From assembly GCA_027489915.1 (NCBI GenBank), contig JAIXZB010000014.1:1-10017 (forward strand): a stretch of DNA of 10,017 nt. The letters are read 5' to 3'. Position numbers and translations under genes: made by a program. This document shows, piece by piece, positions 6,497 to 10,017 of this stretch (within the stretch, counting starts at the first letter, position 1; each line of letters starts with the position of its first letter). Source of the DNA: Rickettsiales bacterium (GTDB lineage Bacteria > Pseudomonadota > Alphaproteobacteria > Rickettsiales > UBA3002). The notes beneath the pieces were generated by a model. It was not told the DNA's origin. It did no database searches and was given only the letters and a program-made list of their open reading frames with translations.

Positions 6497-6535
6497 CATA
6501 TCTGCATTGCAGCATTTGCGTTTGGTGAGGGCAGT

Positions 6536-7429
6536 ATGGATTGGGATAAACTAAGGGTTTTTCATACGGTTGCACAGCATAAAAGCCTCACCCGTTCAGG
6601 CGAAGTATTGGGCCTAAGCCAATCGGCAGTATCGCGGCAAATTTCTGCGCTCGAGGAAAGGCTTGGCATTGCCCTGTTCCACCGCCACGCGCGCGGGCTT
6701 ATGCTCTCCGAACAGGGCGATATTCTGTTTCGCACCGTCTCGGAAATGGTAAGCAAACTGCAAGCGACCGAGAATACATTGGCCGAAGCGACCGCGCGCC
6801 CGAAAGGCCCCTTCAAGCTCACCGTCCCAGCTACGCTCGGCTCCACATGGGTGGCGCAGTTGATGAAAGAATTCACCGATTTATATCCTGAAATCGAGGT
6901 GACGTTACTCTGCGAAGACCGCGAGCTGGATTTAGGCCTGCGCGAGGCCGATGCGGCGATTCGTTTTTACCCCGCCAAAAACCCCGACCTCGTGCAAAAG
7001 CCCATCATGTCGCTACATAACGGGCTGTATGCCAGCAACGATTACCTGCGCCTTCACGGTGTGCCCAAAAACTTCGCTGACCTTGCCCATCACAAGCTGA
7101 TTGGGTTTGAAGCTGTAGGCAGCAACGCGCCTTTTGGCGAGGTGAACTGGATATTTGAGCAATCTGAATCGCGCAAAGCAGGCCTGAAGCCCTTCTTCAA
7201 GGTCAATTCGCTGCTTGCACTGCGCACGGCGGTAAAGCAAGGCATGGGCATAGCCTTCATGCCCGAATATCTGATGTATAAAACCCGCCATGTCAGCCGC
7301 GTACTCGAAGAGCTCGATACCCCTAAAACCGAAGCGTTTTTCATTTATCCTGTGGAGCTCAAAAACTCCAAGCGGGTGAATGTATTCCGCAATTTCCTCC
7401 AGCAAAAAATCGCAGAGAGTAATTTTTAG
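6536..7429 (+). CDS. LysR-family transcriptional regulator
   Basis: The 297-residue protein has a standard LysR layout. Residues 1-60 hold a winged helix-turn-helix DNA-binding domain (DKLRVFHTVAQHKSLTRSGEVLGLSQSAVSRQISALEERLG region), followed by a linker helix (about 60-88) and a periplasmic-binding-like effector domain (about 90-290) beginning FKLTVPATLGSTWV. ATG 6536 is preferred because GAGG lies five bases upstream and the family member beside trxB in other alphaproteobacteria begins MDWDKLRVF; an upstream in-frame extension to 6485 looks non-coding. The effector is unknown; a redox role is only suggested by the trxB neighbourhood. The upstream palindrome suggests autoregulation. No hairpin terminator follows immediately; the nearest is about 255 bases downstream. 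Confidence 0.93.
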   Translation: MDWDKLRVFHTVAQHKSLTRSGEVLGLSQSAVSRQISALEERLGIALFHRHARGLMLSEQGDILFRTVSEMVSKLQATENTLAEATARPKGPFKLTVPATLGSTWVAQLMKEFTDLYPEIEVTLLCEDRELDLGLREADAAIRFYPAKNPDLVQKPIMSLHNGLYASNDYLRLHGVPKNFADLAHHKLIGFEAVGSNAPFGEVNWIFEQSESRKAGLKPFFKVNSLLALRTAVKQGMGIAFMPEYLMYKTRHVSRVLEELDTPKTEAFFIYPVELKNSKRVNVFRNFLQQKIAESNF

Positions 7430-7454
7430 TTTTTGTACTATTTCCCCCACCGTC

Positions 7455-7485
7455 ATCCTGTGGGGGGCAACGTGCAGTACAGGAT
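7455..7485. repeat. Inverted repeat, possible dispersed palindromic element
   Basis: ATCCTGT (7455-7461) and ACAGGAT (7479-7485) flank a 17-base G-rich loop. The left flank CGTCATCCTG and right flank GGATCTTTG resemble the small intergenic palindromic repeats that recur in many alphaproteobacterial genomes. Only one copy is in the window, so the repeat status is inferred. Confidence 0.4.
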
Positions 7486-7567
7486 CTTTGCCCTTCCTCG
7501 AGTTCCTGCGCATCCGCATTCACTACGCGCAAAACGACGAAGCGATATATGCACAAAACGCATAGCA

Positions 7568-7588
7568 CTATTGCAATAAACGCAATAG
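7568..7588. repeat. AT-rich hairpin
   Basis: CTATTGC (7568-7574) and GCAATAG (7582-7588) form a perfect seven-pair stem with a seven-base loop. No T-run follows. It lies directly upstream of the possible small RNA and might be a regulator site for it. Confidence 0.4.
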
Positions 7589-7613
7589 CTAAATTAACGA
7601 TTTATTAATACAT

Positions 7614-7716
7614 AGGGCTTCCACGCGGGTACCCCCCGCGTCGGACTCTCCGCATTGCGGATGAGTAGCCTCCCTGTTAAGCTCGCCAAGTCCCTAAAAA
7701 GGCTTGGCCTTTTTTT
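7614..7716 (+). ncRNA. Candidate small RNA in the lysR-FKBP intergenic region
   Basis: About 100 bases in the 300-base gap that lacks a protein gene. A possible -10 (TAATAC, 7606-7611) stands in AT-rich DNA with no convincing -35. It is followed by hairpin 1 (ACGCGGG 7623-7629 with CCCGCGT 7635-7641), palindrome 2 (TCCGCA 7649-7654 with TGCGGA 7656-7661), an unpaired stretch with CCTCCC (7669-7674) that could pair with ribosome binding sites, and a terminator hairpin ending in seven T (7710-7716). This is the typical build of a trans-acting small RNA, but I recognise no known family. It could also be the long 3' end of the lysR transcript or a palindromic repeat element. Confidence 0.25.
7685..7716 (+). 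terminator. Terminator between convergent genes, probably bidirectional
   Basis: On the plus strand GCCAAG (7685-7690) pairs with CTTGGC (7703-7708), followed by C and seven T. A competing stem, AAAAAGGC (7696-7703) with GCCTTTTT (7707-7714), reads equally well on the minus strand, where it lies 16 bases past the stop of the FKBP-like gene. It thus separates the lysR side from the ychF operon. Confidence 0.7.
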
Positions 7717-7729
7717 GGGCTACGTACGT

Positions 7730-8623
7730 CTACTTGACCCGCTTCACTTCCACCACGCGCAGCTGCTTGCCGTCGAAGGGCGAATCATTACCGTTATGGG
7801 TCTGATACGCAGCAGGCAGCGTAATAATGCGGGTTTCACCCACTGTAATTCCCGCCACAGCCTGATCTAGCCCCAGCGCTAGTTCTTTTGCGCCCAGCTT
7901 GAGGGTTTTGTTTTTTAACTTGCTCGGTTTTTCGCCTTTTTCATCCCACAGGGTGATGGCAACCTGAATGGTTTGCCCGCATAGCGCGCCGTCTTGTGCG
8001 CCATCCATCGCATCGCTCGTTACAAGCAAAGGGCCTGTGGTCTTGTCAATCACAGGGCTCAATGCTTCAAGCTGAAGCTGGAGCGATACGGTCGATAGGT
8101 TTTTTGCAATGCGTGTTTCATCATACACCAGTGCAGGTGGGGCATCGACTATGCGGTCACCGCTGACGCGCATACCCACCACTGCCTGCTCCACTGCCTG
8201 ATAGATTTTACCCGCGCCTATCGTGAATTCCACAGGTTTGGTTTCATCATGTAGTTCATCGAATGTCTGGCCCTTATCATCGCGGCCACGCAGCATTAGT
8301 TTCACCGTATCACCGCAAGCAGCAGGCCTTCCTTTGCCGAGGTTAAAATCACGTACTTTAAGCCCTTCCGTGCGCGTAGGATCTAATGCGCGCTGCCATG
8401 TATCTAGGCTGAAAGTGCGACGAATCGCAGGGTAATCTTTTGCAGCCCCTGCCTGCGCAGTTTCCCCTTGTTGCATTGGGTTTTCTGTAGGTGCATGGGT
8501 GTTTGCCGTATTGCCGACAATCACAAGGTAGCCAATAAAGCCAAACAGCAGCCAACTCATCCAGCGCGGAAAAGGCTTTTCGCCAGCAACAGGCTTTTCA
8601 TCACGCCCAAACCATTTTGCCAT
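7730..8623 (-). CDS. Membrane-anchored protein with two FKBP-like domains
   Basis: The 297-residue protein has a short cytoplasmic, basic N-terminus, one membrane helix at about 20-38 (RWMSWLLFGFIGYLVIVGN) and a periplasmic part. Two FKBP-type peptidyl-prolyl isomerase-like domains follow, about 87-188 and 210-297. Domain 1 keeps the TFDE element (residues 120-123) and GAG...AVVGMRVSGDR, and domain 2 keeps GLDQAVAGITVGETR and PAAY. Several aromatic pocket residues of active FKBPs are replaced: no Trp after the GAG-type turn in either domain, and VYD instead of AYG in domain 1. It may therefore be a chaperone or binding protein rather than a good isomerase. AGGAG at 8631-8635 lies seven bases before ATG 8623, so the in-frame ATG at 8644 is rejected. 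The gene follows ychF by 48 bases on the same strand, probably in one operon. Confidence 0.8.
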   Translation of the reverse strand: MAKWFGRDEKPVAGEKPFPRWMSWLLFGFIGYLVIVGNTANTHAPTENPMQQGETAQAGAAKDYPAIRRTFSLDTWQRALDPTRTEGLKVRDFNLGKGRPAACGDTVKLMLRGRDDKGQTFDELHDETKPVEFTIGAGKIYQAVEQAVVGMRVSGDRIVDAPPALVYDETRIAKNLSTVSLQLQLEALSPVIDKTTGPLLVTSDAMDGAQDGALCGQTIQVAITLWDEKGEKPSKLKNKTLKLGAKELALGLDQAVAGITVGETRIITLPAAYQTHNGNDSPFDGKQLRVVEVKRVK

Positions 8624-8630
8624 ATTTTTT

Positions 8631-8635
8631 CTCCT
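8631..8635 (-). promoter_or_regulatory. Ribosome binding site of the FKBP-like gene
   Basis: AGGAG on the minus strand, seven bases from ATG 8623. It fixes the start and excludes the longer reading frame from 8644, whose own codons would contain this site. Confidence 0.75.
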
Positions 8636-8671
8636 GAATGTCACCCTTAAAGGAGCTTAGGCATTACTTTA

Positions 8672-9772
8672 CTACACATTAAACCTAAAGTGAAACACAT
8701 CCCCGTCGCACACCATATATTCTTTGCCTTCCAGTCGCAATTTGCCTGCTTCTTTGGCACCCTGCTCGCCTTTACCCGCAATATAATCGTTATACGCAAT
8801 GGTTTCTGCGCGAATGAACCCTTTTTCAAAATCAGTGTGAATCACACCTGCGGCTTCGGGCGCAGTCGCACCCGCATGCACATTCCATGCGCGCGCTTCT
8901 TTCGGCCCCACGGTGAAAAACGTAATCAGCTCAAGCAATGTCTGACCTGATTTCACAATCGCGGCCAAGCCCGTTTCCTCAAGCCCCAAATCAGCCAAGA
9001 ACTCTTTTTTCTCCGCTTCATCAAGCCCTGCCATTTCGGCTTCTATCTGGGCTGAAATCACCACGGCGGGTGCGCCTTTTTCGCGAGCCATCTCTACTGC
9101 TTTGGCCGAGAGCGCATTGCCGCCTTTGGCGCTTGCCTCCTCCACATTCAGCACATACATCGCCGGTTTGCTAGTCAGCAGCTGCAACTGCGCAAAGCGC
9201 TTCTTTTCGTCTTTGTCTTTGGGGGTGTAATGGCGGGCGGGTTTTCCTTCCGCCAGCAGCGGATATACCGCCTCAAGCAATGCCAGCACATCTTTGGCAT
9301 CCTTATCGCCGCCCTTAGCTTTTTTGCCCAAGCTGTCTTTGCGTTTTTCCACGCTTTCCAAATCGGCCAAAATCAATTCCATCTCAATAATATCGGCATC
9401 ACGCAGCGGGTCGATGCTGCCTTCGACATGGGTAATATCCCCGTCTTCAAAGCAGCGCAGCACATATATGATCGCATCCACCTCGCGGATATGGCTTAGG
9501 AACTGATTGCCCAGCCCCTCGCCCTTGCTGGCGCCGCGCACCAGCCCTGCAATATCGACAAACTCCAGTTGAGTCGGGATAATTTTCGCCGATCCTGCAA
9601 TCGCCGCCAGCGCCTCAAGCCGCGCGTCAGGTACCGCCACACGGCCCACATTCGGCTCAATCGTGCAAAATGGGTAATTGGCCGCTTCCGCCGCCTGCGC
9701 CGAGAGCAGCGCGTTAAACAAGGTCGATTTGCCAACATTCGGCAATCCCACAATTCCGCAATTAAATCCCAT
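8672..9772 (-). CDS. ychF: YchF/OLA1-family ATPase
   Basis: The 366-residue protein is the universally conserved Obg-like P-loop protein YchF, which binds ribosomes and is linked to translation and the oxidative stress response. The P-loop GLPNVGKST is at 9-17, switch I in the NYPFCTIEPN region (32-41) and the Walker B/G3 motif DIAG at 73-76 with a following GEGLGNQFL. The G4 position reads NVEE (209-212) instead of NKxD, the change that gives this family ATP rather than GTP preference. A coiled-coil domain (about 130-195) and a C-terminal TGS domain (about 280-366, ending DVFHFRFNV) complete it. Length and motifs are standard. The ribosome site before ATG 9772 is weak. In many bacteria ychF is next to pth; here the downstream gene is the FKBP-like one. 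The upstream leader contains a perfect inverted repeat. Confidence 0.96.
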   Translation of the reverse strand: MGFNCGIVGLPNVGKSTLFNALLSAQAAEAANYPFCTIEPNVGRVAVPDARLEALAAIAGSAKIIPTQLEFVDIAGLVRGASKGEGLGNQFLSHIREVDAIIYVLRCFEDGDITHVEGSIDPLRDADIIEMELILADLESVEKRKDSLGKKAKGGDKDAKDVLALLEAVYPLLAEGKPARHYTPKDKDEKKRFAQLQLLTSKPAMYVLNVEEASAKGGNALSAKAVEMAREKGAPAVVISAQIEAEMAGLDEAEKKEFLADLGLEETGLAAIVKSGQTLLELITFFTVGPKEARAWNVHAGATAPEAAGVIHTDFEKGFIRAETIAYNDYIAGKGEQGAKEAGKLRLEGKEYMVCDGDVFHFRFNV

Positions 9773-9792
9773 GTTTTTGTCCGTTCAGGTTA

Positions 9793-9821
9793 GTGAATGC
9801 AGCACTGCTAGCGCCATTCAC
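9793..9821. repeat. Nested palindrome in the ychF leader
   Basis: GTGAATG (9793-9799) pairs with CATTCAC (9815-9821), enclosing the smaller palindrome AGCA-C-TGCT (9801-9809). It lies 20-50 bases upstream of the ychF start, so it may be a regulatory hairpin in the leader or an operator. Confidence 0.4.
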
Positions 9822-9869
9822 GCGCCGAGGCAAATACTAAGGCAGTACAAACGCTGTAATCCTTCATGC

Positions 9870-9899
9870 AATTGTCACACACCATTCGTGGAATTGTCA
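9870..9899. repeat. Direct repeat AATTGTCA upstream of the last gene
   Basis: AATTGTCA occurs at 9870-9877 and 9892-9899, 22 bases (about two helical turns) apart. Each copy contains TTGTCA, a fair -35 box, and CATAAT (9898-9903) is a good -10, but the spacing to the first copy is 20 bases. It may be a pair of regulator half-sites or a promoter of unusual spacing for the gene at 9954. Confidence 0.3.
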
Positions 9900-9953
9900 T
9901 AATGAGCTGATAGATAGCTTTCAGTTTTTACATACACACCACGGGAAATAGCC

Positions 9954-10017
9954 ATGAATAAAATTTTAGATCGTAATGTACTTGATGCTCTAGGCACTGC
10001 AAAGAAAACCCAAATCA
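9954..10017 (+). CDS. Start of a gene of unknown function (partial)
   Basis: Only the first 21 codons are in the window, beginning MNKILDRNVLDALGTAKKTQ and still open at the edge. GGGA at 9943-9946 lies seven bases before ATG 9954, a moderate ribosome site. The peptide is polar with no signal sequence. It is divergent from ychF, with a 181-base gap between them that holds the nested palindrome and the direct repeat. Too little is present to name a function. Confidence 0.5.
   Translation, partial: MNKILDRNVLDALGTAKKTQI

Noticed and set aside
7013..7519. A 168-codon minus-strand open frame over the end of lysR
   Set aside because: It is antisense to conserved LysR effector-domain codons and shows no family motifs.

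Overview
The window looks like chromosomal DNA of an alphaproteobacterium of moderate GC content. The evidence is protein character (a GreA beginning MDKYPMT, a LysR regulator beginning MDWDKLRVFH beside trxB, an ELM1/DUF1022-family protein, a transglutaminase-like cysteine protease) and gene order. In many alphaproteobacteria carB lies beside greA and trxB beside a lysR gene. Both pairs are recognisable here, but each is separated by genes that are not part of the usual arrangement. I cannot name the genus.

Layout. (1) 1-270: 3' end of carB. (2) 282-1884: an accessory block between carB and greA, made of a minus-strand gene for an Ala/Gly-rich membrane protein of unknown function and a divergent plus-strand gene for a type IV pilin-like protein. 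(3) 1969-5131: greA, an ELM1-family gene, a 2-Cys peroxiredoxin with its own promoter and terminator, and trxB. (4) 5179-6427: a second accessory gene, a transglutaminase-like cysteine protease with a TTG start, no signal peptide and a long low-complexity C-terminus. (5) 6536-7429: the LysR-type regulator, preceded by a promoter-like pair and a palindrome placed where such regulators bind. (6) 7430-7729: about 300 bases without a protein gene but full of inverted repeats, including a possible small RNA ending at a strong terminator. (7) 7730-9772, minus strand: ychF followed by a membrane-anchored protein with two degenerate FKBP-like domains, probably one operon. (8) 9954-10017: start of a further plus-strand gene cut by the window edge.

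How the parts relate. Peroxiredoxin and thioredoxin reductase form a plausible peroxide-detoxifying pair (NADPH to TrxB to a thioredoxin encoded elsewhere to peroxiredoxin). The LysR protein may regulate itself and possibly redox genes. The most unusual signal is that the two plus-strand accessory genes, pilin-like and protease, share a two-part upstream sequence: ATGCGATACT, then 12-13 bases, then ATGCATTTT. This suggests one shared control over two surface- or secretion-type genes inserted into a conserved housekeeping neighbourhood. No mobile element, CRISPR array, tRNA or rRNA was seen.
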